This document shows, piece after piece, positions 48,346 through 61,212 of a DNA stretch of 64,000 nt (within the stretch, counting starts at the first letter, position 1; the number at the start of each line of letters is the position of its first letter). Location of the stretch: positions 1,654,839 to 1,718,838 of the forward strand of contig CM075852.1 in the NCBI GenBank assembly GCA_037975125.1. The letters run 5' to 3'. The notes under the pieces are model-generated. The model had not been told where the DNA came from, did not search any database, and saw only the letters and a program-made list of their open reading frames with translations. The position numbers and the translations under genes are program-made. This DNA is from Latrodectus hesperus. Its lineage: Eukaryota > Arthropoda > Arachnida > Araneae > Theridiidae.

Positions 48346-51300
48346 GTACATACTTAATTGTTAATTCCTGATTTTATTCATTGTGAAGAAGTAACTAGGA
48401 TTGAGATTGTTTTGTCAATCGTAATATTTTCAATATTATGATATATTTGAATTAAAAAGTAGCTTTCAATGGGGTACCTTTAAATTTTCTAAAAATATTG
48501 CATACCAATTTTAAAATATTTAAAAAATTTCACATATTTAAAGTAAATTGGATTCTTTATAATTGTAAATCATGTTAGTATCTACAGAATTCCATATTAT
48601 ATTTGATAATTTTGGTTTTTGTATAAAAAGTAAATGCATTAATATTATTGTTTGACAGTTTTACATTTGGCTTAACTTCTATTCAAATATTACAAAAGAT
48701 AAAATCTTTGAAATATCTGTCACATAATCATTTAGGCAAAGTTTTAATAAGCAAGCATACGTAAAATTTACTCACTATTTTTTACTAAATACCTGTCTAT
48801 TTTAAAATGGATTATAGATATCTATTGAAAAATTAATTTAGATTGATATGATCAATAAAATTATTATTATATTATATCATTAAAAAAAGTAATGGAACCA
48901 AAGAATACATGGAAATAACTGTGTGACAAATGAACTTGCAAGACATTTAATTATTTAATAGATTAATTAAAATTTCTAATTGATAATTAAAAGATGTTTG
49001 CCATCTAAATAATTTATTATGAAATAAATAATTTTAATATTAAAATAATTTTAAAATATCAAATTTTAAATGTTATTGGTAAACAAGACTATCTACTTTA
49101 AAGCATTATTCTAGTTATAAGTTTTTTGAAAATTTTTTTTATTTTGCATTTACTAATTCTTATTTTATCCAAACCTACTACTCAAAAATCCAGAAATCAT
49201 CTTAGCTGTTTGAATAATTTAAACCAAAAGAAGTTTTTTCAGAAGGTCTTACATACTTTTACATTTCAAGGAAAATTTGTTTTCAGTAAAAAATAAGTTC
49301 CTTGAAATATTAAAACAATAAATATGTCTGATTGATTAATTAAAGATTAAATTTAAAAATAATAAAATTGAAATAAAAAGAAATAAAATTATAAAAAATA
49401 TAATGTTTATAATTTACTGGAATTAAATTATCTTTGAATTAATCAAATAAAAAATCAGGTACACTAATTGCAATAAGGTATTTGGGAAAAAGTGCACGCT
49501 GTGGTGGTCACTAAAATTTCGAATAGGACTGATGAGAAATTCTTCAAGAGTCTATGTTAGATTAAAGTCTGATTGGCCTAAAATAGTTTTAGGATAAAAA
49601 GTGGAGTCATTATCCTATTATAGTGCTAAATATTTCGATATTTATTTAATTTATACAAAGATTTAATTACAAAATATTTAAAAATACTTATGTGTATTTT
49701 AAAAATAGTATGTAGCATCATACATTTATGGATCTTACTTTTTCATTTTATTAATTCAGATATACAAATCATTTTATAAATTCAAAATAATGTATTATTA
49801 AATTTTCTGTAATTTGTTGTGTATTGTATTATTTTGTGTTGTCTTAAATTTTCAAACTTAAATAATATTTAATGTTTGAAAATTTAATTGATTGGATATA
49901 TTTGATGTACCAGAACAATACTTTTATGGTGTAAATACAGTCTTTTGCAAAAAAATTGGTTGTTTTCTATGAAATTAAATATTTGTACAGCTCATACATA
50001 GATAATGAAATGATAAAAGAAAATCAAGGCCCTACAATACATATACATACATAGGGCTCATCAACAGCTTATTATTGCAGTTTGAATGTTCAAATCAATA
50101 TTTATGGAATTGCTTCTGGTAACAATGCATGATTGTTTGCACCTCTTTAAAAAATGATAAATGCTCCTAATGTCATCCTATGATACATTCTGACAGTCAT
50201 TCACCAGTTGTTTTTGCAAATATGCAATACTTTGGGGATCTGAATTGGACACCCTACTATGTCTCAGACATGTTTGATTCATTAAAGATCTGGTAATCTT
50301 GCTGGGCAAATAAGAACATTATGGTATGAAGATAGTCCAGAGATATGCGAGTTGAGTAAGAGAAGTGTGTGTCATTACCTTGTTGGAAACTGTGTCCCCA
50401 GGATAAAATGCTTGAAGACTAATACAATCAACCATAGGATTGTTAAGCTGTTAAAATGGTATTAAGGATGAGTAGAAATAACCAGCAGTCATATGAGATT
50501 TCACACCAGGGGTTATGGCTGTATGCTTTTGTAAAACAAAGGCTGATTGAGACCACTGGCTCCAGCCTCTTCAGCTACAAATGCAATAATCATCTGCTTC
50601 AAGAGTAAAGCAGGATTCATCATTAAACACTGTGGTGTCAGTCTGACGGCAGCCATGATGAATGACTGACACCACTCCAGACGATTCCATCAATGTTGTG
50701 AGGTCAAAGGCAGACATCTTAAGGGCAACTGTGAGTTAACCCCATCTCAGCCAAGTGCTGTAAAATAGCAGAAGGTACACAAGGTGGATAAAAGTGGCTG
50801 CAGTAAATTGAATAGTAGAATATGATACTATAGGAGCAGTTTGGGCCTTTTCAACAGCATTGATTTTTTTCTCTCATCTCTGCACCTTAACCATCCAGAG
50901 CCTTCCTTTTGTTGATAAGCTCCTCACAACAATCAATTTCTGCCAACACCTTCACACAGCTGTGTCTGTATGTTGCAGATGATGACCCATTGCTTAGTAT
51001 GGCCACCCAGCTTTGTGCATTCTGAAAATGTGATCATGTTTGAAATACCATAAGGTCTTCAAAAATGTGTGATTGCATCATTCGACTTCATGACATTTCT
51101 TCTCTAGGGAATCACAATGGGGAAAATGAAAGTCTGTAAATTTTTCACCTGCATTATCCATTTTATATTTATTTGTGATTCGCTCATCAGAAATGCATGC
51201 TACAACTACAATTCATTTTCATTGGCCTTGAAAATATAATCATTTGGATGTCTGATTAAATTGCTTTTGGCTACAAAATTTCATGACTGTCAGATAATTC

Positions 51301-54300
51301 CTTCTTGGTGCATTGATTTTTTTCATAAGAGTATTTATATTTTGGATTATAATGGAAGAAATATAAATGAAATGTGCTTATATGGATTTAAGGCACCTAT
51401 AATATGGTGAAAGTACAAAAAAAAAAATGTTATATATTTGCTTTGAAATTTAAAAATCATTTTTAAGTAAAAGTAAAATAGTTGTAGTTTTGTTATTTTA
51501 ATACTATTAAGTCCTCTTTGTCAACTGTGCAACATATTAAGGGAAATGCGCATGAACCATTTGAGTCATTACCCTACACTGAATTCGGAACACTTGTGAG
51601 CGAGATACTGAAGATAGATTTACAGTGGTTTCAATTTTGTTATCTCAATTCATGTTATCTTTGTTCTTTGTTTTAGTTCTGATGTTTGTTATTATGACTA
51701 CAGTTGTCTTTTAATCTGCCAATAGAAATTAAAAAACATTTGTTTGTTATTTTTTCATTGATTTGTATTATAAATATTTAATAACAGAAAGTTTTCCTAT
51801 GTAAAACTTTCAAAAGAATGTTATCTACATTGTAAAAACATTAAAAGAATTAGTGAATGGATTATTTTTGAGAAAGAGTTGAGAAATTGTCCTGAAAATT
51901 TTTGATAAAAAATGTTTTTCATTAGCTTACTAACATCTTTTGAACATAAACCTAAATTTTTATGAAGCCATTTAAAATGTAATTTTATTTGAATTAAAGT
52001 TTTCCATTTTAATGTGTTAAAATATTGTTATTGTGTTCATAAATATAAATGTACCTATATATGTACGATATAATTGAATTACACAGTAAAATAAAAATAC
52101 ATTCTTCAAAATAGATACTGTAAAAAAAATGTATTTAAAACCAATTTGAACTTGCTGTTTTTGGCCTTATGATTAGGTAGCTATCAATTTGATATCAGGA
52201 GCCATGTTCTCTTTAAATGCATCATGTTTTAAAAAAGAAGAAAGAAAGAGAAATGTGCTTTATTTTGTGTAAACCAATGTAATTTAATATTGATTATTGA
52301 AATATTTCTTTTGCTCGATAAAATATTTTCAGATGACCCAGCTGTAATTATTGTTATTTAACATTACCTTGATAAATGACACAATTTTGAAAATTTAATA
52401 AAATATACGATGCATATTAAACTTTATTTGACAAATAATATTTGTTATATTAAAAAAAAACTATTAGCAGTGCCTTAGGATTATGAAAGACTTGTAATTA
52501 CTGATAATGTTTATTTGATTACTATTGATAATTAATGTTTAAAATTTTTAAATAATTCTTTTATTTGTGTTATTTAACAAACATGACATTCCTATTAATA
52601 ATTTTTTAACAAATTATTATATGTTTTTAATTTTATGGAACTAATATTTTTTAATATAACTATGTCATCAAATATAAAATGCAGACTTAATTCTAATATT
52701 TTGAAATTTGTCTAAAAATTTTAAGAAATATTTTAAAGATATGAAAATAGACATATAAAATAATGTCAAAATAGTTTTAAAGGTATTTTTCCATTATATC
52801 CCTGCTTATGATACTAAAGAAATAATATGTTTCTTACAGAAAAACGAAAATAGTATTATGTAGATATGAGGATTTAAATGTGTGGCTAAAAAAATTTTTT
52901 TTAATTAAATATATTCCAATCAAATTTTTTTCTTTAAAAATTGACTGAAGAGTGATGAACAAAGCTAAGCAAGCTAAATATTAAACGAAAGTAAAGCAAA
53001 ATATGGGTTTGTGATAATTTTGTAAATTAAAAGGAATATTACGATTACAAGTCGACATGAGTAAAAAACAGCTATATACAGCAAAATTTAATTTGTTTCA
53101 TTGAAAAAAAAGGTACCATTATATGTATGCAAGCGATCATCAGTGCAATTGTTAAGTACCAGAAATAAATATTGCTATTTATATGTTTTATCAATAAGTG
53201 ATAGTTATTTAATTCATAAAATGTAAATAAAATGTTTGTATTATTTTTTAATAGTATCTAAAAATGTAAACTTAAGCAAATGAAATATTTATGATTGTAA
53301 CTTACGATTATTTTTCTTTCCAGTTAAGACATTTATCTTATGAGGGTATAATGGAAAAGTATTGTTTTATATCATACTATAACATTTTTTATGATTATAG
53401 CGGGAAGAAATATTACAGAGGATAATTTTTTTAATTGGTAAAAAATGTGAATTTAGAAAATGATTAAAGTTATGTATGTTACTTTGAAGGTTTTCTATGG
53501 TTATATATTGAAAGCCAGTTCAATAACGAATTATAGTTTCATATTTCTAGTGAAATAAACATTTAATGTTAAATATATTTCTCTATATTAAAATTTGTTT
53601 TGATTATTTATTAAATTCAAAATATCTGTAATTCAGTTTAATTATTTGTTATCTAGAATTGGAAAAGCAAAATGATGAGTTAGTCAGTGTTGCTCTAACT
53701 GAAAAAGACACTTTAAAGAATAAATTACATGAAATGAAAAATGAGGTAACATTCTCTCTTAGATTTTTTTTTTTTTTTTTTTTTGGTTTTTTGCTTATTT
53801 CATGATTTTATTGTTCTGTATTATATGTGATTTAATTACTTTTTTAAATTTATTTGTATATATTTTTGTCTTATTATGCCATTTATTTGTATATTTTTTG
53901 TAATTTATTTGTATATTTTTTGTCTTATTATGCCATTTTATAATAATCTTTCTGATTGGAATTTCATACATTATGATTTTTAATATAATATCATAAATGC
54001 TTGCTATAATATATATCATTATATTGACTTTCTTTTATGATAAATGCAAGGTGCCTTTAAAAAGTATCCACTTCTCTTAAAATCAAATATGTATGCAGTT
54101 CATCATGAGCCTACCAACAATTAGCAGTTGCATTGTGAATGTTCATATCAGCCGACCGATGCATAGAGTTGTTTGTGTTCCTGACTCCTTGGCTGTGGGT
54201 CCCGGATTTGAATCCCAGTTTAAACATGGATGTTTCTTTCTCTCTGTCCTTTCTTCTAAGATGATGTATGAATGTAACTCATGCTATAAACTGGTTTGTG

Positions 54301-57300
54301 GTGATATGGTATGGGTAATGCTACTCGCCTCATGACTTGGTTCAGTGCTCACTGGGTAATGATAAATGAATAGCAGTTTCTAGCCTTGTTGTGATGAAGG
54401 GTTAGTCACCCAGTGCTTGCCATTAAAAAAATTCATATCAATAGTTAGGGAAACCACATTCAATACAAATAGATAAAAATGTCATTCAGCCAGGCATTTT
54501 TCAATTGTTTCTCCAAATCTAACCATTTTGAGTCATATGTTTTCTGATTGATTAAAGGCCTGCAACTTTGCTGATTGAGATACAGTATTAGCTGCCCTGA
54601 GATAGCTCAGATAGATAAGTGAGCATTATTTTATTGAAACTTGTTTCTAATCATTTGCCATGAAATGTCATAGGACAGAATCAATATGTCATTAGTCAGT
54701 TGAAATTGTACGCACAGTGATTTCAGTGATTTGCTGTCATAGGAAATAATACCTCACATCATCCTGCTAAGTACCATATATCTGTGAAACTGTGAAAATT
54801 GAGATTACTCGCCCTGGATCCTCCATATATAAATGGCATGGTCATCTGCTCCTAGAGAGAATTGTGATTTACTGCTAAATGCTACATACTGTAGTCTACA
54901 TGATGATCATCTGTGACACCATTGCAAAAAGACTGGATGTTGTAAGGTTAAAGGCAAATTACTTAAAAGCCAAGGAATTTTGTATCTTAACTAGAGTAAG
55001 ACTTAATAGAAATAGTGATAAAAATTCCTATGTACTAAATTAATCACATAGGAATTATATATTTGATATTACATGTTTTTATATATTAAAAATATTTTAA
55101 TATCTGACAACAACTTAAAAATATTTTATAATTTTTCATTATGCTATTTAAACTATAAATTTTTAAGTTCCTTTAGGTATTGTTTTCAATCATTCCTGAA
55201 GAATCTGTTGATGATAAAGACATTATAATGGAATTATCGCCTGGTGTTGGTGGAAAAGAAGCTATGCTTTTTACTAAAGACATGTTTGAAATGTACTACC
55301 ATTATGCTCAGTGGAAAGGATGGAACTGTGAAGTGTTAAAATATGATTCTGCTGATTTAGGTTTGTGAACTTAATGCATAAATAGTTTTCTAAATAAAAT
55401 GTTAAGATAAAATTTTATTGCATGCAAAGCAGCAATGCTTGTATAATGCAATTTATGTAAGAAATTTATCAGTGATAAAAATTTCCTAAATATAGTTAAA
55501 ATTCATAAAATGATTTGAAAATTAGTCGTGATGATTTCACTGGTCTTAAATCATTCGTGCTGCACTGTTGGAAATAATATTTTTGTATAAGCTAATAATA
55601 TTGTGTATGATTAGTTTCTTAGAAATACTCACAAGTGATTTTAATTTTTGAAAGGGTGATGAACCAGCTCTTGCCAGTTTGTCAACTAATACATTTCTTT
55701 ATGTTTCGGAATGATCAGTTATCTAACAAAAATTTACAAGATCATTGTTAGTATCTTAGCAGATTATTATAAGATAATCTTAACAAAATACAAATAGCAA
55801 CCAGATAAATAGTCATGCCAAAAAATTTTCAAAATGTGTGTTTTAAACTTTTTATTTTCAGAAGAATTTATTATTATTTTTATTTTATTTATTTTTGTAA
55901 CTATAGTGTCAGTTCCAGTAAGTCCTGCACGATCTGATAAGAGGGAAAATTATTTTTGGAATAAATAAATGTTCTTGTTAAAAAAAATGTAACGTAGTAT
56001 CAGCAGTTAGATAAGAGACACTTGTATCAATATTTACATTTATTTTATTTCAATTAGTAAAATTTTAACTACCGAAAACTTCATTAAATTTTGCAAGAAA
56101 AATGTTTTGCAAAATTCCTTAGAAAATGCTTTAGAACTTGTGCACAATTCTTGTAGCTGTAGGACTTGTGTACAATACAGGACTTCTTGCTGATAAAGAT
56201 CGTATTTATGGAGCAAACACAGAAAACTTTCCAGCAACTATTCCTACAGATATACTTGCAAAAATCAAAATGTAATATCCATCTCCCTTTATTCAACAAA
56301 ATTGAAATCGAATATTGGATTTTTATCGTTCAAGCATTTGCACAATATTGAACAATGATTCAAACATCTAGTGACAGGTTTTCAAATGACCAGTCTCACA
56401 AATAGCCCATCATAATATAAACAGACTATAGTGGAATGCTGATTTCTCCATTGATGTCTCATATCTGTCAAGGGTATAGTTAGTTATAGCAATAGGTGGA
56501 ATCTGGAAACCTTACTTGCATGATTAACTCTCCAACTCTGAGCCGAATTATTAACACTGACCTTCAACAATTCATGGATTCGGTTTCTACTTCAAGTTTA
56601 ATTTTTTTTATAAAGGTTTAAAATCTTTTATGAACTTTTGTTTCTTTTTAATTATACCTTGCGTGCATTGTTGAGCAATAAATAAATCAAAGCACACATT
56701 TCAGACGTTTTCTCTGAGGAAGATCATACTGATACAGATCATACCTTTTAGACATTACTGATGCCTGACAGTTTAATAGTAGTATATAAATATGAATGTG
56801 CAATTGTATAGCCATTCTTTTGAAGTAATTGTTTATCAACATAATTATTTTAGGTCATATTCACTCATTATTATGATCTGTCTATACAAAATTGACATTT
56901 GAACATGACCTGTCAACCTCCTGGTTTATCATCTATCAATGGGTCACCATTGGGTGATAGTTACAAACTCTATAACTTTCAAACATCATTATTTTTGTGA
57001 TGAAACAATTACTGTGTGTAAACAATGTTCTTCAGACATTGATCATATTTATTTTCATTAATTATAATTCATATTTAATAAATCAAATTAATTTGAATAT
57101 CTTATTTTTGATCATTCTCATTAGGACAATATATCTATAAACTAAAAATTCAAATATATTTAATCTTTTGATAATAATGTTTCATTTTCAATATTATGTA
57201 GTATATATTCACAAAGCCTAATGGGAAAATATAAACTCTTTATGTATTACACAAACATATATTTTGAATTTTAGGTGGTGTACGTTCAGCTCATCTAGGT

Positions 57301-60300
57301 ATTAATGGATCAAATGCTTTTAAGATTTTGAAATATGAATGTGGAGTTCACAGAGTTCAGAGAGTGCCCAAAACTGAGAAAGCTGGTAGAATTCACACCA
57401 GTACTATGACAGTTGCAGTTTTGCCCCAACCTAATGAAGTAACTATTTTTAAGGATTTTTGTAAATTATCTGAATTGTATTTGCATAATTAATTTTATAC
57501 ATTATCCATTCAAATAATTATTTTCAATTTTTAATAACTTATTCAAAATTTAGATGGAAAATAAATATTTTGATACCATTGTTTTATTTGTTTATTGTTT
57601 TATTTTAATTTCGATAAACAAAAATTTAGTGTTAATAAATAATTGAAAGAGAAAATAGTTCTTATATTTGATTTCAATAAAAATAAAATGAAAATCAGTT
57701 ACTTAAAACAAAATTTTTATTTCATATTACGTGATAATAATGAACTTCTTTCAAGGTCTTCATACTCTATCTAGTCATTTTATTCTAAATTAAAGTTACT
57801 TTTTTGGATTGGTAACTAATTGTTTGATTGAAAAAAATTAAAATAAAAAATGTTCATTTGTGATTATTTTTCCAAATCTATATACCTAAAAAAACTTTTT
57901 CTGCTTGCAGCAAAATATTTTCATTGTAAATATGATGACAATGTATTTGGAAATTGTCATTTCATTATGTGTACTTTTTATGTTGACTGCCACTTATAAT
58001 TTTTAATTCTGTTATATTGTATTGATATGAATATTTTGTGTTTGTTTTAGATTGATATTGTAATTAATCCAAGTGACATTGAATTAGAATTTAAACGTTC
58101 AAGTGGTGCTGGAGGACAACATGTTAACAAGACAGATAGCTGTGTTAGGATATATCATAAACCAACAGGTTTGTAATTTATTCTGCGTTTAATTTGAAAC
58201 AATTGTTTTTTTTATTAATTCATTATAATTTTCTTATTTAATGTTATTTTTATAGGAATAGTAGCAGAAAGTCAAATGGAACGAGATCAGCATAGAAATA
58301 GAGTATTAGCAATGAAATCACTTCGTGCAAAATTATATCAGCGAGAGCTAGAAAATACTATTAAAGAGACTAATTCAACAAGGAAGTCACAGGTAATTTC
58401 ATTTATGCAGTTAAATTTGATTGAAAAGACATTTATAATATATAAGTAATGGTTATAACTTTGAAAAGAAATTTTTACTTACACCAATTAAATAATTATT
58501 CAGAAATATCTTGTAATAAGTTAAAATGTTTCAAATTTTATTTACAACAATCCAATAATTATTTAGAAACATCTTGTTATAAATTAAAATGATTCAAAAT
58601 AATAATAAACCATATCATTTTTAACAAAGTTCAATATACTTCAAAAATCATTTCTTTTCAAAATCTTGTTTGTAAAGTTTTTGCTAGGAATAAGCAGTAA
58701 TACATGTAAATATAATAATTTATAAATATCCATATAATGTACAAATTGTTGTCAAAATAATTTAAATACTCTGAATACAATTCTAAGTACTGAATCATAT
58801 AATTTTAGTAGATTATGATTAGAGAAATATTATACCATTCTTCATGAATATTGCATAAGTTCCAAGATATATAACTGGATTAATGCTCTAAAATAAACCA
58901 TAAGGGTTTGAATTTCAGTTTTTAGATTGGAACTTATAGCTATCTATGAGGGATTGAATTATATAGACACGACCTTGAACTTGTTTTCAGAGACATCTGG
59001 ATATTATCGGACAGTCGTGCCTCTATACAGCACCTGTCTCATTGGATGACCATTGGGAATAAGATAAGTTTGAATATTTTAGACCTGGTGACACGACTTT
59101 CTACTAAACACTCTATACATTTTCAATGGGTTCCTTCCCATGTTGGATTGAGTGGTAATGAAATTGCAGATATGTTGGCCAAGTCTACCACTGCTGACAC
59201 TTTGCAGGGCAACGATATTCTAACGTTTTCGGAAATCTCCACTATTAAAAAGATGGAATTAAACGCAATTTGGAAAGATCCGCCTGCATATTCTTGGTAC
59301 TTTGGGAAAAAACCTTGTAGGTGGCACCAGCTTAGTATCCCTAGGATAGAGCAGATTGCTCTTACACATTTTTTGAATGGCCACATTAGGTCCCTTTCAG
59401 AAAGTCATTTTGGGGCCAGTCAACAGGGCCAGAAAGTCTTTCTGGAGTGTCACTGGTGCAAAGCTGATCAGGCCTCCCCCCCCCCGAGACATATTTTTGA
59501 CTGTCTGAATTTTACTGTGAACAAGGTGTTGGAGAATCCTATTTTATTTTTGGACATTTTAATGATTTTTGGTTTTAAGGAGATGGTTTAGCTTATCTAC
59601 AGCATCTAGGATTAGAAACAACAACCATAAGGGTTTCATTATATTGAGGTCAAAGAACTGTTTTAGTCAAAGTGAATATTTTACTTCTAAATTGGTGTTC
59701 ATTAAACCATGATTAGACTTAGAACTATTGCATAAATAGCATTATCATCCTGAAAATTCCTTTTCCAGCAGCAAAATAAGACATCATAGGATGGACCTGT
59801 GGTCACTGATGTTACTGCTTAGTTATTTTTTCCTTCAGGTTTATTATTTGGGCCAGCAGAAAACCACAACGTGGCTGCCCACACAATTAACCTAATTTAA
59901 TTTTTGGCGGTTGAAAGAAACATTCACGATAATTCACTCAAAATGTGCACCCATCTTGTTGCGGAGAAAATGTAAAGATTATTCATTTGACTATGTAGTT
60001 GTCTTCTATACATCAGTCGACCAGGTTTTGTTTATGTAGCATTATTATAGACATTTAGTATTAACAGTAGTGTGTGACAGGAGGTTGGAAAATCACTGAT
60101 CTGTCATATTCTATTTATGAAGGTGCTTCCTAACTAATTATTGGTATTACAAGATTCAGATGCTGAGTGAGCTCCGCCTTTCTCATCATGAGAAGGACAA
60201 ATTTTTCTCTCTCCAATTCCATGATTTTTCAATTTATTTTTAACTGTAATTTTTTTAGCTTTAAATATTTTTAAAATCTGTATTTGTATGCATATAATGA

Positions 60301-61116
60301 AGTATACTTTCACTTTTCTAGTATAAAACTGGCATTAAAAACTATTTTTTCTACTTTTCTTGTATTTAAATTTTTTTATTAACAAATATATAAAATTAGG
60401 TCATTCCATATTTATTTTATCTGCATATTTATGATTTATTAACAAATAGTAGTTCTGATTATTTTGTGTTTTAAAAATGATATTTTTTGGATATAGTTAA
60501 CAAGTATATTGAAAATTAGTAGGCAAATGTAGTTAACTTCTAAAACATGTGGTAGCACTTTTATCTACTTTCTAATCTGGATTTAATGAAATAGAAATAT
60601 CGCTGTAATAATTATTAATTCAATAGAATCTGCTTTAAAATATTTTCTTTCACATGGAAAAAAAAAGCTTTTTTATACAAAATTATTAAAACTGAAATTT
60701 TTATTCAATGAAATTCAAGCAAATGTGGACATTTCTAAAATTTTTAAAATATTCTTTACTGTAGAAATATCATAATTACTTCAAATGAAATAATTCATGT
60801 ATTTTAAAGCTGATTTCATTTTAACTTTAATTTTCACATTTTTATAGCATTATCAACTTCAATTTACTTATTGCCTTCAGCATATATTTACAAAATGTAT
60901 CATTTTTTACAGATAAGCAGTGTAGCCAGATCTGAAAAAATAAGAACCTACAACTTTGCTCAAGACAGAATCACAGATCATAGAGCTCATATACAAATTA
61001 ATGATATTGAAGCTTTTTTTAGAGGTGAAGATAATTTAGACACTTTATTAACTAAATTACAAGAATGGAATAGAGTGCAATATTTAATGGAAATATTGAA
61101 TAAATACAATTCTTAA
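48015..61116 (+). CDS. MTRF1L: Mitochondrial peptide chain release factor 1-like (7 exons)
   Basis: Class I release factor that recognises UAA/UAG on the mitochondrial ribosome and triggers peptidyl-tRNA hydrolysis. Exons: 48015-48345, 53657-53745, 55177-55360, 57275-57438, 58051-58168, 58256-58392, 60913-61116. All are GT-AG and phase-consistent, giving 408 residues (human MTRF1L is 380). The N-terminus is rich in Lys, Arg and Ile with few acids, consistent with a mitochondrial presequence. Then come a helical N-terminal domain, the PCRF domain ([20 protein letters not shown] in exon 3), the codon-recognition PKT (233-235) and the catalytic GGQ (277-279) in [15 protein letters not shown] basic C-terminal part carries [19 protein letters not shown]. 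The absence of the insertion that MTRF1 has after RVPK favours MTRF1L over MTRF1. It is in the same orientation as TRIT1 and convergent with PSMD2. Confidence 0.95.
48346..53656 (+). other. MTRF1L intron 1 (5.3 kb)
   Basis: Contains a Tc1-like relic at about 49936-51345. The remainder is AT-rich with nothing recognisable. Confidence 0.85.
49936..51345 (-). mobile_element. Tc1-like transposon relic, nearly full length
   Basis: Minus-strand translation in shifting frames gives Tc1 transposase landmarks. [17 protein letters not shown] lies near 50590-50630 (the D-E-S catalytic block), followed by a W-R-G-W-S-Q-W block and TAITPGV at about 50505-50530, then a decayed C-terminal part. The outer ends are imperfect inverted copies: CAGTCTTTTGCAAAAAAATT at about 49937 and GATTTTTTTCATAAGAGTAT at about 51315-51340. 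Length of about 1.4 kb fits a Tc1 element. It has many stops and frameshifts and is inactive. Confidence 0.75.
53657..53745 (+). CDS. MTRF1L: MTRF1L exon 2
   Basis: Codes for [20 protein letters not shown] then [10 protein letters not shown], a charged helix of the N-terminal domain. Acceptor ATCTAG, donor GTAACA; ends phase 0. A T19 run starts 21 bases into the following intron. Confidence 0.9.
53848..53942 (+). repeat. Short tandem duplication, about 50-bp unit
   Basis: TTATTTGTATATTTTTTGTC followed by TTATTATGCCATTT occurs twice, with a partial third phrase (TTTGTATATTTTTTGTAA) between. Confidence 0.8.
54048..54980 (-). mobile_element. Tc1-like relic, truncated and interrupted by a SINE
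   Basis: Matches the 49.9-kb relic: its outer end at 54048-54150 aligns with 49937-50090 (shared phrases near AATATTTGTACAG/AAATATGTATGCAG and GAATGTTCA(A/T)ATCAAT). The continuation resumes after the SINE at 54432. The minus strand near 54850-54875 reads [16 protein letters not shown], the Tc1 block around the second catalytic region. The N-terminal third is missing. Confidence 0.65.
54151..54431 (+). mobile_element. SINE family 2, long copy with perfect 9-bp target-site duplication
   Basis: Flanked by TTCATATCA at 54142-54150 and 54432-54440. Starts GCCGACCGATGCATAGAGTT, has box B-like GGATTTGAATCCC at 54204-54216 and ends in an A7 run. The last 170 bases match 35786-35974 closely, but nearly all its CpGs have become TG or CA. 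Inserted within a Tc1 relic. Confidence 0.88.
55177..55360 (+). CDS. MTRF1L: MTRF1L exon 3 (PCRF domain)
   Basis: Begins [20 protein letters not shown], then [20 protein letters not shown] and [20 protein letters not shown]. Acceptor CCTTTAG, donor GTTTGT; leaves one base of a Gly codon. Confidence 0.95.
55361..57274 (+). other. MTRF1L intron 3 (1.9 kb)
   Basis: AT-rich with a less AT-rich patch at about 56040-56600, which has short open frames on both strands but nothing recognisable. Confidence 0.65.
57275..57438 (+). CDS. MTRF1L: MTRF1L exon 4 (codon-recognition region)
   Basis: Contains [40 protein letters not shown] and [18 protein letters not shown] is the stop-codon-reading PxT-type motif of RF1-like factors. 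Acceptor TTTTAG, donor GTAACT. Confidence 0.96.
58051..58168 (+). CDS. MTRF1L: MTRF1L exon 5 (GGQ motif)
   Basis: Contains [20 protein letters not shown], then [19 protein letters not shown]. The GGA GGA CAA codons at 58111-58119 encode the catalytic Gly-Gly-Gln. Acceptor TTTTAG, donor GTTTGT. Introns 4 (57439-58050) and 5 (58169-58255, only 87 bases) hold nothing else. Confidence 0.97.
58256..58392 (+). CDS. MTRF1L: MTRF1L exon 6
   Basis: Contains [20 protein letters not shown], then [20 protein letters not shown] and STRKSQ. Acceptor TTATAG, donor GTAATT, ends phase 0. Confidence 0.96.
58393..60912 (+). other. MTRF1L intron 6 (2.5 kb)
   Basis: Carries a LINE RNase H fragment (58992-59591). 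59620-60200 is less AT-rich and may be more of a repeat, but nothing is recognisable. Confidence 0.8.
58992..59591 (+). mobile_element. Non-LTR retrotransposon RNase H domain fragment with open frame
   Basis: One uninterrupted frame from at least 58992 to the stop at 59589-59591. It reads [15 protein letters not shown] (catalytic Asp in SDSR), [20 protein letters not shown] (the RNase H core with the last catalytic Asp) and a C-terminal C-H-W-C / H-I-F-D-C Cys/His region. A C10 run at 59476-59485 lies inside the frame. No RT domain precedes it, so it is a 5-prime-truncated copy. It is the best-preserved LINE piece in the window and is related to the fragment at 26880-27600. Confidence 0.85.
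60913..61116 (+). CDS. MTRF1L: MTRF1L exon 7 (terminal)
   Basis: Contains [40 protein letters not shown] and a C-terminal helix ending KYNS, TAA at 61114-61116. Acceptor TTTTACAG. An AATAAA (61099-61104) lies inside the last codons. Confidence 0.97.
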   Translation: MSSVARSEKIRTYNFAQDRITDHRAHIQINDIEAFFRGEDNLDTLLTKLQEWNRVQYLMEILNKYNS

Positions 61117-61136
61117 AAATCATTTATGAGAATGAA

Positions 61137-61142
61137 TTTATT
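61137..61142 (-). terminator. Candidate PSMD2 polyadenylation signal
   Basis: AATAAA on the minus strand, 71-76 bases past the PSMD2 stop codon. Cleavage 10-30 bases further on would bring the PSMD2 transcript to the last bases of MTRF1L exon 7. Confidence 0.5.
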
Positions 61143-61212
61143 CCAAATAATTTACATGGATTCATGATACAGCATAACACATAATTTAAACTTTTAGAAA
61201 AAGTAAAAAAGT

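Larger units (their letters stand above)
53746..55176 (+). other. MTRF1L intron 2 (1.4 kb)
   Basis: Starts with a long poly(T) run (about 53766-53784), then a short tandem repeat, then a Tc1 relic split by a SINE. Confidence 0.85.
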
